DNA from: Streptomyces sp. NBC_01775
GTDB lineage: Bacteria; Actinomycetota; Actinomycetes; Streptomycetales; Streptomycetaceae
Direction of reading: 5' to 3'
Length of the DNA: 64,000 nucleotides
NCBI RefSeq assembly: GCF_035917675.1
Contig: NZ_CP109104.1
Span: 2,232,001-2,296,000, forward strand
Part shown: positions 40,939 to 51,837 of the stretch, one piece after another
Position numbering within the stretch: position 1 is the first letter of the stretch
Layout of the letters: each line of letters opens with the position of its first letter
The notes under the pieces: model-generated
What the model was told of the DNA's origin: nothing
Database searches by the model: none
Seen by the model: only the letters and a program-made list of their open reading frames with translations
Made by a program: the position numbers and the translations under genes

Positions 40939-41005
40939 CCGTCACGGCAGAACGTGGGCCGTCAGCCGTCAGCCGTCAGCCGTCACGGCAGAGCGTGGGC
41001 CGTCA
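40939..41005. repeat. 26-bp direct repeat with internal heptamers
   Basis: A 26-base unit around GTCACGGCAGARCGTGGGCC occurs at 40939-40964 and 40980-41005 with one mismatch; between them GTCAGCC is repeated three times. The second copy contains the stop of the minus-strand sialidase-like gene. It lies between two convergent genes. Confidence 0.75.
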
Positions 41006-42334
41006 CAGCACACGCGCTCCGACGTAGGGCATGCACTGGCCTCCGACCGTGTCCGTGGCCACTTCCAGGACCTGGCTGCCGTCGGACGACGGCAGCAGGC
41101 TGGAGCTGTAGTTGGGGCAGGGGCCGAGCTTGGTGGTCTTCACGGAGACCGGCGCGGGGATCTTTCGCCACGGCCCCCGGCCGCCCTTGCTGTTGGTCCA
41201 GATCACCCGGCCGCTGTCCGGAGCTCGGCTGCCGTCCGCCCGGTACATCGCCTGGCCCACCAGGAACAGCTTGCCCTGGGGGTTCCCCTTCTCGGGGGCC
41301 CAGGCCAGCGTGGGCGCGTGTTTGAAGTATTCGCCGTCCGCCGTCTCGGGGCGGAACCCCAGATGGGTGGGGTCGCCCCAGTTCCATCCGTCGGAGGACG
41401 TGCGGTAGTGCGTCACACAGTCGAACTGCCCCGCCGGAGCACAGATCTCGTACGTCATCAGATAGCTCCCGCCCGGCAGCCGGCGCACCACCGACATTCC
41501 GGGCCGGTCCGCGTGCGGAGTGCTGGCCACGGTGTCGCGCGGCCGACTCCACGAGACGCCGTCCTCGGACCGGGCAGCGACGAGTTTCTGGCTGTGCGCC
41601 GGGTCGGTCTCGTCGGAGTAGTGGCAGACCAGGTTCCCCTCGGCGTCCACGGAGAACTCCGGCTCCCACAGCCCACCGGTGCCGGAGGCGGTGGCCACGG
41701 TGGACACATAGGACCAGCTGCGGGCCAGGTCGGTGCTCTTGAAGACCCGGACCGACATACGGCGGTCCTTCTCATCCTGCCCGAACGAGGCTGCCCACAG
41801 CAGCGTGCCGGCCGGCATGTCCCCGATCCGCTGCGGCAGTTCGTACAGCGTGGCGCAGCACAGGCCCCGGCCCTTCGCCGCCTTCGGGTCGGCGAGGGTG
41901 CCCGCCCGGTGGAAGCGGGCGCCGTCGTCGGTGCTCTCCTGGAAGTCCCCGAGCGCGTCGCCGCCCGGGTGGGTCACGGTGGAGACCAGCACCCGCCCGT
42001 TGTCCCGGCCGTTGTGCTCAAGACGGATCGCTCGGGGGTACATGGCGCTGCCCTTCTGGAGCAGGGCCCGCCCGGGTCCGGGCAGCTTCGGAGCGGGCTT
42101 GTCCTTGCCTTTGTCCTTGTCCTTGGAACGTTTGTCCTTGTCCTCGGGCCGCTGGGAAGCTCCCTCGTCGTTGTCCTTGTGCCGTTGGGATGCGCCCTGA
42201 TCCTTCTTGCCGTCGGACGGGCCGTTCGTTCCGAGTGTGATGAACAGGACCCCGGCAGCGAGCAGGGCCAGCAACAGCGGCAGGATGACCACGGGTCTGC
42301 GAAGGCCTGGGGGGAAGGGGAGTCTCCCGAGCAT
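41003..42334 (-). CDS. Membrane-anchored sialidase-fold (BNR/Asp-box) glycosidase-like protein
   Basis: 443 residues from the ATG at 42334. A single N-terminal membrane segment (VVILPLLLALLAAGVLFITL) anchors it outside. A strongly charged Lys/Asp linker (about 40-80, repeated KDKDKG) follows. The rest is a beta-propeller with Asp-box-like motifs: STDDGARFH, STDLARSW, SEDGVSW and SSDGWNW. This matches sialidase-superfamily enzymes such as exo-arabinanases (GH93-like) in actinomycetes. Cysteine pairs (GLCCATL, CAPAGQFDC, CPNYSS...GGQC) suggest disulfides. The substrate is not determined. Confidence 0.78.
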   Translation of the reverse strand: MLGRLPFPPGLRRPVVILPLLLALLAAGVLFITLGTNGPSDGKKDQGASQRHKDNDEGASQRPEDKDKRSKDKDKGKDKPAPKLPGPGRALLQKGSAMYPRAIRLEHNGRDNGRVLVSTVTHPGGDALGDFQESTDDGARFHRAGTLADPKAAKGRGLCCATLYELPQRIGDMPAGTLLWAASFGQDEKDRRMSVRVFKSTDLARSWSYVSTVATASGTGGLWEPEFSVDAEGNLVCHYSDETDPAHSQKLVAARSEDGVSWSRPRDTVASTPHADRPGMSVVRRLPGGSYLMTYEICAPAGQFDCVTHYRTSSDGWNWGDPTHLGFRPETADGEYFKHAPTLAWAPEKGNPQGKLFLVGQAMYRADGSRAPDSGRVIWTNSKGGRGPWRKIPAPVSVKTTKLGPCPNYSSSLLPSSDGSQVLEVATDTVGGQCMPYVGARVL

Positions 42335-42500
42335 GGTTCTTCCTGATCTGTGGGGGGCTTGTCCACAACGCCGTAGGGCGCCGCGAACCTGGTCATAGCC
42401 TGCAACAGCGGCCGGAGGCCTGAGCCGGCGGGTTCCGGTCCGGGGCGACGGGGAGCCCCTCCACCGCCGAGGACGGGGGCGCCGCAGCGCCCCCGGTCTG

Positions 42501-44936
42501 TCATCCGTCCAGGACGTCGCGCAGTCGGCGGGCCTCCTTCACCAGGCGGGACTTCGGCGGCCGGGACGCCACCTCCGCCAGGCCGGGTATCTCCCCGCAC
42601 GCCCCGGCTCGGGCGGCGATGTCCGTTGCCAGCGCCAGCAGATCGCTCAGGCCGTGGATGCGCGCGCCGGACTCCAGCAGCCGCGGCAGCAGCCCCGACA
42701 GCACCGGCCACACCACTCTCACCCCCACCGCCGCCGAGGCGTCCCTCAGCCCGGACGCGAGGCGGGAGGCCACCGGCACCCTCAGCTCATCGAGGGCCGC
42801 CGTCAGCCGCGCCGAGTCCAACTCCCCGCGCGAGACCATGACGACCAGCGCGTCCACCGCGGCCGTCCGGTCCTCGCGGCGGTCCTCGTTCAGCCCCTCG
42901 GCCAGTACGCGGTGCATGGCCTCGCCCTTGATGCCGGGCAGCGCCGCAACCCGCTCCAGCCTCCGGCAGTCCACACGCGCGCCGCTGCGGCGCACGCGGT
43001 ACCACGCCCACTCGGCCTGGACCTCCGGGTCGCAGGGGAGGTCCTCCGGGCCGCAGGGGAACACCGAGGGGGCTTCGACGGGGCTGCGCCCCTCGGTGGG
43101 GCCGGGTCCGGCCAGCAGGGCGGCGAACGGCTCGGGGTAGGCGGCCGGATCCGTGTCCCGTCCGCCCGTCCGGAGCCGGTCCGCGAGGCGGCGCCCCGCG
43201 GACGAGGCCAGCGCGCCGGCGGCCTCCCGCACGCCCGGATCGTCCTCCGGGGCGACCCGCAGCAGCGCCTGCGCCAGATCCACCGGCCCGGGCTCCACCT
43301 CCAGCCGCTCGTACTCGGCGATCCGGGCGACGAGTTCGGCCGCCGCCACCGTGCCGTTGTCGTGTGTGGCGGTGGCCAGCAAGAACGGGGTCGGGGCACT
43401 CCGCTGGAGCCGGCCGACCAGCTCCCGGCCCCGCATCTCCATCAGCGTGTCGTAGATCGACGGCCCGCCCGGATACCGCACCCCGCACACGACCGCCGCG
43501 ACCCCCAGGAGGTTCCACGGTTCGTGCCCGGCCTGGGAGAACCAGTCGAGGTGATCGGCGATCCCCGCCCGCAGCGCGTCCGCGAGCCCCTCGTGGTCCC
43601 GGTGGGCGTGGCGCACCAGGCGGTCCAGCAGGGCGTCCTCGAACGGGCCGTCGTCCTGGTGGCGGCGCCACCAGACGCGGAGGGCCGCGGCGACGTCCTC
43701 CGGGGTGTCGTCCTCCGGGCCCTCCAGCCGCGCCGCCTCCGGCGGCGGGGGCGGGGCGATGTCGGGCTCGCGCTCCGGGCCCGCGGACGGCGCGGGCGCC
43801 TCGGCGCTCCGCGGCAGATGACGGGCGATCAGCCGATCGATCCGCTCCCGCAGCGCCGCGTCCTCCAGCGCGTCCCGTGCCTCCGCCAGCGCCTCGACCG
43901 CGGCGCCCGCTGTCGCCGGCTCCTGTCCGACAGCCCGGCCCAGCCAGGCCAGTTGGGCCCGGACCAGCTTCTTCTCCGGGCGGAGCAGCACATCGCGCGA
44001 CACCTCGACGACCCGGGCGGGCGCCAGCACCCCGCCCAGCACCTGCTGCGCGTGGGCTGCGACCGTGGACGGGCCGTCCAGCAGCAGGCGGACGTAGTCG
44101 TCCTCGTACTTCGCGCACTCCTCCGCCGAGGGCGCGAGCTTCTCCAGCGTCCACAGCCGGAACCGGACATCCGCAGCCGCTCCGGTGCCGCGGACCAGCG
44201 AGGCGAGCACGGCGTCGTGGAGGCGGCCGGCGTCGAGGGTGCCGTCGGCGGCGAGCGCCGCGAGCGCGGCAGGCCAGGAGTAGTCCGGATCGTCGCGGGG
44301 GGACGGGCTCAGACTCGAATAGCCCCGCACCCCGTCGATCTCGAACAGGCGGTGGGCGAGGGGCCGCAGGAACGGGTCGTCCGCGAGGATGACGGCGAGC
44401 GGACGCTCGTCCCAGGTCGGCGGGGTGGTGTCGATGTTGTAGCGGCCGGCCGCCTCCCGGACCCACGTGAGGACGAACGCGTCCGTGGCCGGGACGGGGC
44501 AGCCGGAGCGCCGGATCAGCTCGACAACCAGGTGGTAGTAGGGCAGTTCACCCTCATCGAGGCGGCCGTCGGCGATCCGGCGGACGAGTTCGGCCTGGAA
44601 GCCGGTGTCGCGGGTGTCGGGCCCGTCGGCGAACAGACAGGCGATCAGGGCCGCGTCGGGCCGCCAGCCCGGGATGCTGGGGACCCGGGTCTTGCCCTTG
44701 AGCAGCCACTCGGCGACGGCCGGAGCGGTGGCCAGGCACCCCGCGCCGGCGAGCTGGACCGCGATGCGGCGCGGGTCGTCGTAGGTCCACAGGGTGACCC
44801 TGCTGAGCGACGCGCGGGCGGCCTTCAGCTCGGGAACGGCGGCGCGGCGCTCGGCCGCGGTCATGGCGGCCAGGGCATCGGGAACGGCGCGGTAGTCGCC
44901 GTTGTCGATGAGCGTGAACAGCGGGTGGTCGGACAT
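42501..44936 (-). CDS. DUF6493-family large helical-repeat protein
   Basis: 811 residues from the ATG at 44936 (an earlier start at 44948 adds four residues). The protein is alpha-helical throughout and rich in Ala, Leu and Arg, with HEAT-like repeats: YDDPRRIAVQLAGAGCLATAPAVAEWLLKG, WTLEKLAPSAEECAKYEDDYVRLLLDG, AHAQQVLGGVLAPARVVEVSRDVL. This fits the DUF6493 family (recalled). Such genes in streptomycetes regularly sit next to a SWIM zinc-finger gene, as here. The pair may act together on nucleic acid or protein assemblies; no activity is known. Confidence 0.72.
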   Translation of the reverse strand: MSDHPLFTLIDNGDYRAVPDALAAMTAAERRAAVPELKAARASLSRVTLWTYDDPRRIAVQLAGAGCLATAPAVAEWLLKGKTRVPSIPGWRPDAALIACLFADGPDTRDTGFQAELVRRIADGRLDEGELPYYHLVVELIRRSGCPVPATDAFVLTWVREAAGRYNIDTTPPTWDERPLAVILADDPFLRPLAHRLFEIDGVRGYSSLSPSPRDDPDYSWPAALAALAADGTLDAGRLHDAVLASLVRGTGAAADVRFRLWTLEKLAPSAEECAKYEDDYVRLLLDGPSTVAAHAQQVLGGVLAPARVVEVSRDVLLRPEKKLVRAQLAWLGRAVGQEPATAGAAVEALAEARDALEDAALRERIDRLIARHLPRSAEAPAPSAGPEREPDIAPPPPPEAARLEGPEDDTPEDVAAALRVWWRRHQDDGPFEDALLDRLVRHAHRDHEGLADALRAGIADHLDWFSQAGHEPWNLLGVAAVVCGVRYPGGPSIYDTLMEMRGRELVGRLQRSAPTPFLLATATHDNGTVAAAELVARIAEYERLEVEPGPVDLAQALLRVAPEDDPGVREAAGALASSAGRRLADRLRTGGRDTDPAAYPEPFAALLAGPGPTEGRSPVEAPSVFPCGPEDLPCDPEVQAEWAWYRVRRSGARVDCRRLERVAALPGIKGEAMHRVLAEGLNEDRREDRTAAVDALVVMVSRGELDSARLTAALDELRVPVASRLASGLRDASAAVGVRVVWPVLSGLLPRLLESGARIHGLSDLLALATDIAARAGACGEIPGLAEVASRPPKSRLVKEARRLRDVLDG

Positions 44937-45045
44937 GTGCGGTGGCACTCCCCCGTGCGGTGGTTCGGTATGTGATCGGTGAGGTGGGGCGGATCGTGGT
45001 GGGACGGTGCGCGCCGGGCGCGCACCGCGCGGGTGCGTCAGGTGG

Positions 45046-46479
45046 TCAGCGGCCCTGGGCCGCTCCGGTGCTGCCGGGGGCGGTCGCCCCGGTTCCCGCG
45101 CCGTCCGCGGCGATGCGCACGGCGAGGGCGTGGCTACAGGGCCCGCGGCTGCCCTGGTGCTCGGCCCACCACTGGCACGTACACGACGGCACCCTCCGCG
45201 TGGTTCCGGCGGCGCCCCGCACCCGGTGCGTGCGCCCGTCGGCCGCCGTGACCTCAGCGAGGGCCGGGCCCAGGCCGCGCACGCCGCCCGCGGCGACGAT
45301 CGCGCGTGCGGCCCGCAGCCGCGGGTTGTGATCCTCGGCCCGGCCGGGGACGAACGGCAGCTCGCGGTGGAAGTACGCAGCCGCGGCGGGGTCGTAGCCC
45401 ACGCGGCCGTCCGCTCCGAGCCGGGTGAGCGCGGCGCGGGTGCGTTCGACCGTCAGCCCTGCCTCGGCAGCCAGCTCGGCGGTGTCGATCCGGGAGTCCC
45501 AGGCGAGCAGGACGGACAGCAGCTCGGCGTCGGCCTCGACGTCCGGCCCCGCGAGATCGTCCAACACCGCTCCCTCCCCCGAGAACCCCCGGCCCGTCTC
45601 GGGCGACAGCGTGAGCGTCAGCCGGAGACCGGCCGGGAGGGATATCTCCCACGCCGCGGCCTGCGTGGCGCTGCGGGCGGTCACCGGCGGCCCGTAGAGG
45701 CGGAGGCCGCGCGCGTGGCGCAGCACGCGGCGCAGCGCGGTGAGGCGCTGCGGTCCTGACAGGCACACGGCCCCCGGCACGGGCCGGGACGTGGTGCGCA
45801 GCCGCCCGTGGTGGGCGACGACCCACTCCGCGCCGCGCGAGGCGTTGCCGGAACCGGCCCGCGGGAGGGTGCGCAGGAAGCGGAGCGCCTCGGCGGCGGG
45901 CAGCTCGGCGCGGAGGTCGAACCGGGAGGCGATGACCTGGGTCTCGGCGAAGCCGCGTATCCAGCGGTCGGGCAGCGGGACCTTCTTCTCGACGATCCGG
46001 TCGCCGCCCGTTCGGACGGCGAGTTCGTCGGGACCGACGGTGAGGCCAAGCGGCTCACGGGCGGTCAGCCGCCCGAGGGCGTCCCGCAGCGGGAGGTTCA
46101 CGTCGACGTTCGTGGTACCGCGGCCGACCTCCCCGCCGTCCAGCCCGGCCGGGGGCACGTCCAGCCGGGCGTGCACGCCGCAGCAGCCGGAGAACGACTC
46201 GAACCGCAGCCGGCCGCCCCCGGCCGTGACCACGGGATCGAGGCTCGCGGCCCCGCTCAGCCGCGGATCGTAGTACCGGGCGGCGGCCACGTCGGCGACG
46301 GCGAGCAGCGCCACGGCGGACGCCTCGGGTTCGGTGAGGGCCCCGTCGAAGAAGCGGGGGTTCGCGGCGGCGGCCCCGGCCGGGGTGCGTCCTCCGCTGG
46401 TCTGTAGGGCGAGGGCGTGCACCGCGGCGTCGAAGGCGGACGGGGCACGGTAGTTGTACGTCGTGGTAGCTGCGGGCAT
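45046..46479 (-). CDS. SWIM zinc-finger protein paired with DUF6493
   Basis: 477 residues from the ATG at 46479 (MPAATTTYNY; ATG 46491 is possible). The SWIM motif C-x-C-x(n)-C-x-H is near the C-terminus: PSCTCQWWAEHQGSRGPCSHALAVRIAA. The middle part includes FESFSGCCGVHARLDV and a winged-helix-like segment AELAAEAGLTVERTRAALTRLGADGRVGYDP. SWIM domains bind DNA or proteins. It lies 109 bases upstream of the DUF6493 gene on the same strand, so they are probably one operon. Confidence 0.82.
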   Translation of the reverse strand: MPAATTTYNYRAPSAFDAAVHALALQTSGGRTPAGAAAANPRFFDGALTEPEASAVALLAVADVAAARYYDPRLSGAASLDPVVTAGGGRLRFESFSGCCGVHARLDVPPAGLDGGEVGRGTTNVDVNLPLRDALGRLTAREPLGLTVGPDELAVRTGGDRIVEKKVPLPDRWIRGFAETQVIASRFDLRAELPAAEALRFLRTLPRAGSGNASRGAEWVVAHHGRLRTTSRPVPGAVCLSGPQRLTALRRVLRHARGLRLYGPPVTARSATQAAAWEISLPAGLRLTLTLSPETGRGFSGEGAVLDDLAGPDVEADAELLSVLLAWDSRIDTAELAAEAGLTVERTRAALTRLGADGRVGYDPAAAAYFHRELPFVPGRAEDHNPRLRAARAIVAAGGVRGLGPALAEVTAADGRTHRVRGAAGTTRRVPSCTCQWWAEHQGSRGPCSHALAVRIAADGAGTGATAPGSTGAAQGR

Positions 46480-46616
46480 GTGACGGAACATTAAACCCGG
46501 GCTCTGACACCCCCGTTGCCCGCGCCCACCGTCCCACGCCCGAGCCGCCACTGCCCGGCGCACCGGCGCACCGCCCGGGTACCGGCCGCCCAGGTGCGGA
46601 CGGCCGGTGCCCGGTC

Positions 46617-48103
<1,487 letters not shown>

Positions 48104-48264
48104 CGGGAGGTGAGACGGCTACCCCGGGGGGGGCCGAGCACCCCGGAGCCGGGGTGGCGGGGGGCCGCCGCTGCTCCGGCCATCGCCTGGGATCACCTCT
48201 TTCGGATCACCGCCCGGCACGGGCAGAAGGCAAGAATGGGCTCCGCCGGGGTACGTACGTTCGC

Positions 48265-50880
48265 ATGACACGTGAGGGCACCGTTCCCGCACATCCGAGC
48301 CCGTATCCCCGCCCACCCGTCACCCCCACCGCGACCTACCGCCTCCAGCTCCAGCCCGGCTTCCCGTTCGCCGCCGCCGAGCGCGCCGTGCCGTACCTGG
48401 CCCGGCTGAGGGTCTCGCATCTGCACCTGTCCCCCGTGCTGAGGGCGGTGCCGGGCTCCACGCACGGCTACGACGTCACCGACCACGGCACGGTGCGCGA
48501 GGAGCTGGGCGGGGAGCGCGGGCTGCGGGCGCTGTCGGCGACGGCCCGCGCGCACGGGCTGGGCCTGGTCCTGGACATCGTGCCGAACCACATGGCCGTC
48601 CCCGAAGACCTGCGGCTGAACCACCCGCTGTGGGAACTGCTGCGCGAGGGCCCGTCCTCCCCGTGGGCGCGCTGGTTCGACATCGACTGGGCGGCGGGCG
48701 GCGGACGTGTCCTGCTGCCGGTACTCGGGGAGCGGCTGCACGAGGCGCTGCCCCGGATGCGGGTCGAGGCGGGCACCCTGCGCTACGGGGAGCAGGTCTT
48801 CCCGTTGCGCGGGGGCACCCAGCACCTGCCACTGCCCGAGCTGTGCGAGGCACAGCACTACCGCCTGGCGTGGTGGCGGCTGGGCAGGACGGAGCTGAAC
48901 TACCGCCGCTTCTTCACCATTTCGGGTCTCATCGGAGTGCGGGTGGAGGACCCCGCGGTCTTCACCGCGACCCACCGCAAGGTCCTCCAGCTCCTCCACG
49001 AGGGCGTCGCCGACGGGCTGCGTGTCGACCATCCGGACGGCCTCGTGGACCCGGGCGGCTATCTGCGGCGGCTGCACGAGGCGACCGGCGGGCGCTGGAC
49101 CGTCGTGGAGAAGATCCTGGCCGACGGCGAGACCCTGCCCGCCTCCTGGCCGGTCGCGGGCACGACCGGGTACGACGCGCTGCGGCACCTCGACGGCCTG
49201 TTCACCGACCCGGCGGGCCACGCGCGTCTGACGGGGCAGTTCCGCGACTTCACCGGGGTGCGCGCGGACCGGGGCGGCGAGTGGGAGGCGACGCGCAGCC
49301 GCTGCGCCTACCGCGTCGTCGTACACGATCTGGCGGCGGAGACGGAGCGCCTCACCCGCGCGGCCGTCCGCGCGTGCGCCGCCTCGCCCGCCCTGGCACA
49401 GCGCGATCACGCGCCCTGGACCCTGCGGGCCGCGCTGCGCGAGCTGCTCGTACGGCTGCCGGTCTACCGCCCGTACACCGCGCACCGCCGCCCGCCGGAC
49501 GAGGTCGACGCCGCGCTGCTGGAGCGGGCGGCGGAGGGGGCGCGTACCGCGTTCCGGGTGCCGGAGGAGGCGGCGGCCGTCGAGGCGGTGCGGGAGCTGG
49601 CGCTGGGCACCGTGGAGGGCGGCCCTGACGCGGCGGAGTTCCCCGCGCGCTTCGCACAGCTCTCCTCCGCGCTGCGCGCCAAGTCCGAGGAGGACGCCGC
49701 CTTCTACCGCCATGTGCCGCTGCTGTCGGCCTGCGAGGTCGGCGGGGATCCGGGGCGGCCCGCGCTGCCGCCCGAGGAGTTCCACGCCTACTGTGCGCGC
49801 ACCCAGCGGGACCGGCCCACGGGCGCGACCGTCCTCTCCACGCACGACACCAAGCGCAGCGGCGACGCGCGCGCGGCGCTCGCGGTGCTGAGCGAGTGCC
49901 CGGAGCGGTGGGCCGAACTGCTGCACGAGGCGGAGACGGCCCCGGAAGAGGCGGAAACGGCTCCAGCGGGGGAAGCGGCGGCCGTCCCCGAAGCCCCCGA
50001 CCCGCACACGGCGTGGACGTACTGGCAGACCGCGCTCGCCCTGGGCACCCACCCGCCGCCGCCCGAACGGCTCGCGCCCGCGCTGCTGAAGGCCGTACGG
50101 GAGGCCGGGCTGCGCACCAACTGGACCGAGGGCGACGCCGATTACGAGCGGGCCGTCACCCGCTTCGCCGAGACCGCCGGGCAGGGCCCGGGAGCGCGGG
50201 CGCTGGCGACGCTGGCCACCGACCTCGCGCCGTACGTGCGGGCCAACGTGCTCGGCGCGACGCTGCTGCACCTGACGATGCCCGGCGTGCCCGACCTGTA
50301 CCAGGACACCGAGCGCGTCTACCGGGCGCTCGTCGACCCGGACAACCGCTCCCCCGCGACGCTCGACGGCGACGGGGGCCCGGAGCGGGACGGCGCGCGG
50401 CAGAGCGGCTCCGAGCGGGAGGGCCCGGGTCGAGAGAGCGACGCCGACGCCGAGAAAGCGCGGCTGACGGCGGCGGCACTGCGGCTGCGCGCCCGGCGCC
50501 CGGAGCTGTTCGGGGACGCGGCGTGGTACGAGCCGGTGCACGCGCGGGGCGCGGCGGCCGAGCACTGTGTGGCGTTCGTGCGCTCCGGCGCCGTCCTCAC
50601 CGCCGTCACCCGGCTGTCCCTGCGGCTGACGCGGGGCGGCGGCTGGGACGACACCCATGTCGATCTCCCGCCGGGCAGCTGGCACGACCAACTGCCCCTG
50701 GGGACAGGCGTCCCCGGACGGACGCTGACCGGGACCGTCCCCCTGTCGCGGCTCTTCGAGACGGCGCCGGTAGCCCTCCTGACCCGCGCGCAGCCGCCCA
50801 CGGATGCGGAGCCGCCCACGGAAGGGGCGCTGTCCACGGAAGAGAACGGCGCCCTCAAGGGTCCGTCAGCAGCCGGATGA
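48265..50880 (+). CDS. treY: Malto-oligosyltrehalose synthase
   Basis: 871 residues from ATG 48265. It isomerises the reducing end of maltodextrins to a trehalose unit. GH13 motifs: TYRLQLQPGFPFAAAERAVPYLARLRVSHLHLSPVLRAVPGSTHGYDVTD, VLDIVPNHMAV, nucleophile Asp in DGLRVDHPDGLVDPGGYL, Glu in WTVVEKILADGETLP and Asp in VLSTHDTKRSGD. The C-terminus carries acidic slippage-type insertions. TreZ, encoded at 53958, cleaves off trehalose. The two genes are separated by a LysR/flavoprotein pair and a pseudogene, although they are often adjacent. Its 3' end overlaps the LysR gene by 26 bases. Confidence 0.95.
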   Translation: MTREGTVPAHPSPYPRPPVTPTATYRLQLQPGFPFAAAERAVPYLARLRVSHLHLSPVLRAVPGSTHGYDVTDHGTVREELGGERGLRALSATARAHGLGLVLDIVPNHMAVPEDLRLNHPLWELLREGPSSPWARWFDIDWAAGGGRVLLPVLGERLHEALPRMRVEAGTLRYGEQVFPLRGGTQHLPLPELCEAQHYRLAWWRLGRTELNYRRFFTISGLIGVRVEDPAVFTATHRKVLQLLHEGVADGLRVDHPDGLVDPGGYLRRLHEATGGRWTVVEKILADGETLPASWPVAGTTGYDALRHLDGLFTDPAGHARLTGQFRDFTGVRADRGGEWEATRSRCAYRVVVHDLAAETERLTRAAVRACAASPALAQRDHAPWTLRAALRELLVRLPVYRPYTAHRRPPDEVDAALLERAAEGARTAFRVPEEAAAVEAVRELALGTVEGGPDAAEFPARFAQLSSALRAKSEEDAAFYRHVPLLSACEVGGDPGRPALPPEEFHAYCARTQRDRPTGATVLSTHDTKRSGDARAALAVLSECPERWAELLHEAETAPEEAETAPAGEAAAVPEAPDPHTAWTYWQTALALGTHPPPPERLAPALLKAVREAGLRTNWTEGDADYERAVTRFAETAGQGPGARALATLATDLAPYVRANVLGATLLHLTMPGVPDLYQDTERVYRALVDPDNRSPATLDGDGGPERDGARQSGSEREGPGRESDADAEKARLTAAALRLRARRPELFGDAAWYEPVHARGAAAEHCVAFVRSGAVLTAVTRLSLRLTRGGGWDDTHVDLPPGSWHDQLPLGTGVPGRTLTGTVPLSRLFETAPVALLTRAQPPTDAEPPTEGALSTEENGALKGPSAAG

Positions 50881-51733
50881 ACGCCTCGGCGGCGCCGGTC
50901 GGCTCGGAGCGGGCGTAGGCCGTCAGGGGGCGGCGCCAGGGCGGGCCGATCGGCACCAGCTGGGCCGAGGGCACGATCGCGGGCGCCAGGAACGCCGACA
51001 TCAGGCAGATCCCGGCGCCCGCCGCGGCCAGCCGGGCCGCCGTCGTCGGGTGCTCGACGCGCACGGCCGTACGGGGCACGAAGCCGGCCTGTGCGCACAC
51101 GTGGTCGAGGAACTGCCGCCCGTCCACCCACGGCTCCATCCCGCACCGCACCCAGCCCCGGTCGGCCAGCTCCGTCAGCTCCACCGGCTCGTCGGCCGGC
51201 CTGCCGCACAGCGGGTCGTCGGCCGGGACCACCAGCGCGATCTCCTCCTCCCCGACCTGCCACGAGGGGCCGGGCCAGCGCGCCGGGCGGTAGCCGACGG
51301 CCAGGTCGGCGATGCCGCGCGCCATGTGTTCGCGCAGCTCCTCCTCGGTGGCGTACTCGCGCAGCCGCAGCGTCACCTCGGGGTACCGCCGCCGCATCCG
51401 CGCGACGGCCTCGGTCAGCACGCCGACGGCCAGCCCGTGCACCGTCGCGATCTCCAGCTCGCCGCCGTCCACGCCCGCCGCCGCGCGGGCCGCCCTGCGG
51501 GCCTGCCGGGCGCTGCGGACGGCGAGTTCGGCATCGGGAAGAAAGGCCCGGCCCATCGGCGTGAGCCGCACCCCGCGCGGCAGCCGCTCCAGCAGCGGGC
51601 CGCCCACCTCCCGCTCCAGGGCCTTGATCTGGTGGGAGAGCGCGGACTGGGTGACGTGCAGCGCCTCGGCGGCGCGGGTGAAGGAGGACTCCTCGATGAC
51701 GGTCACGAGGTATTCCATCTGGCGCAGGCTCAC
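50855..51733 (-). CDS. LysR-family transcriptional regulator
   Basis: 292 residues from GTG 51733, with GGGAG seven bases upstream (a start at 51766 adds 11 residues). The N-terminal winged helix reads LRQMEYLVTVIEESSFTRAAEALHVTQSALSHQIKALEREVGGPLLERLPRGVRLTPMGRAFL. The rest is a periplasmic-binding-like effector domain (GELEIATVHGLAVGVLTEAVARM, VALVVPADDPL-type segment, AGAGICLMSAFLAP). It is divergent from the flavoprotein gene at 51838 across 104 bases, the usual arrangement for a LysR regulator and its target. Confidence 0.93.
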   Translation of the reverse strand: MSLRQMEYLVTVIEESSFTRAAEALHVTQSALSHQIKALEREVGGPLLERLPRGVRLTPMGRAFLPDAELAVRSARQARRAARAAAGVDGGELEIATVHGLAVGVLTEAVARMRRRYPEVTLRLREYATEEELREHMARGIADLAVGYRPARWPGPSWQVGEEEIALVVPADDPLCGRPADEPVELTELADRGWVRCGMEPWVDGRQFLDHVCAQAGFVPRTAVRVEHPTTAARLAAAGAGICLMSAFLAPAIVPSAQLVPIGPPWRRPLTAYARSEPTGAAEAFIRLLTDP

Positions 51734-51837
51734 GCTCTCACTCCCCCACTCCCTCCCCCGTGGCATGAAGAACGTTCATCGCTTTCATAGAAACATTGTG
51801 TTGGACTCATCGCGCGGGCGGGGCGGACGCTGGCCCC

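Noticed and set aside
41474..42400. Plus-strand ORFs opposite the sialidase-like gene
   Set aside because: They mirror the Lys/Asp linker and propeller codons and show no independent coding signature.
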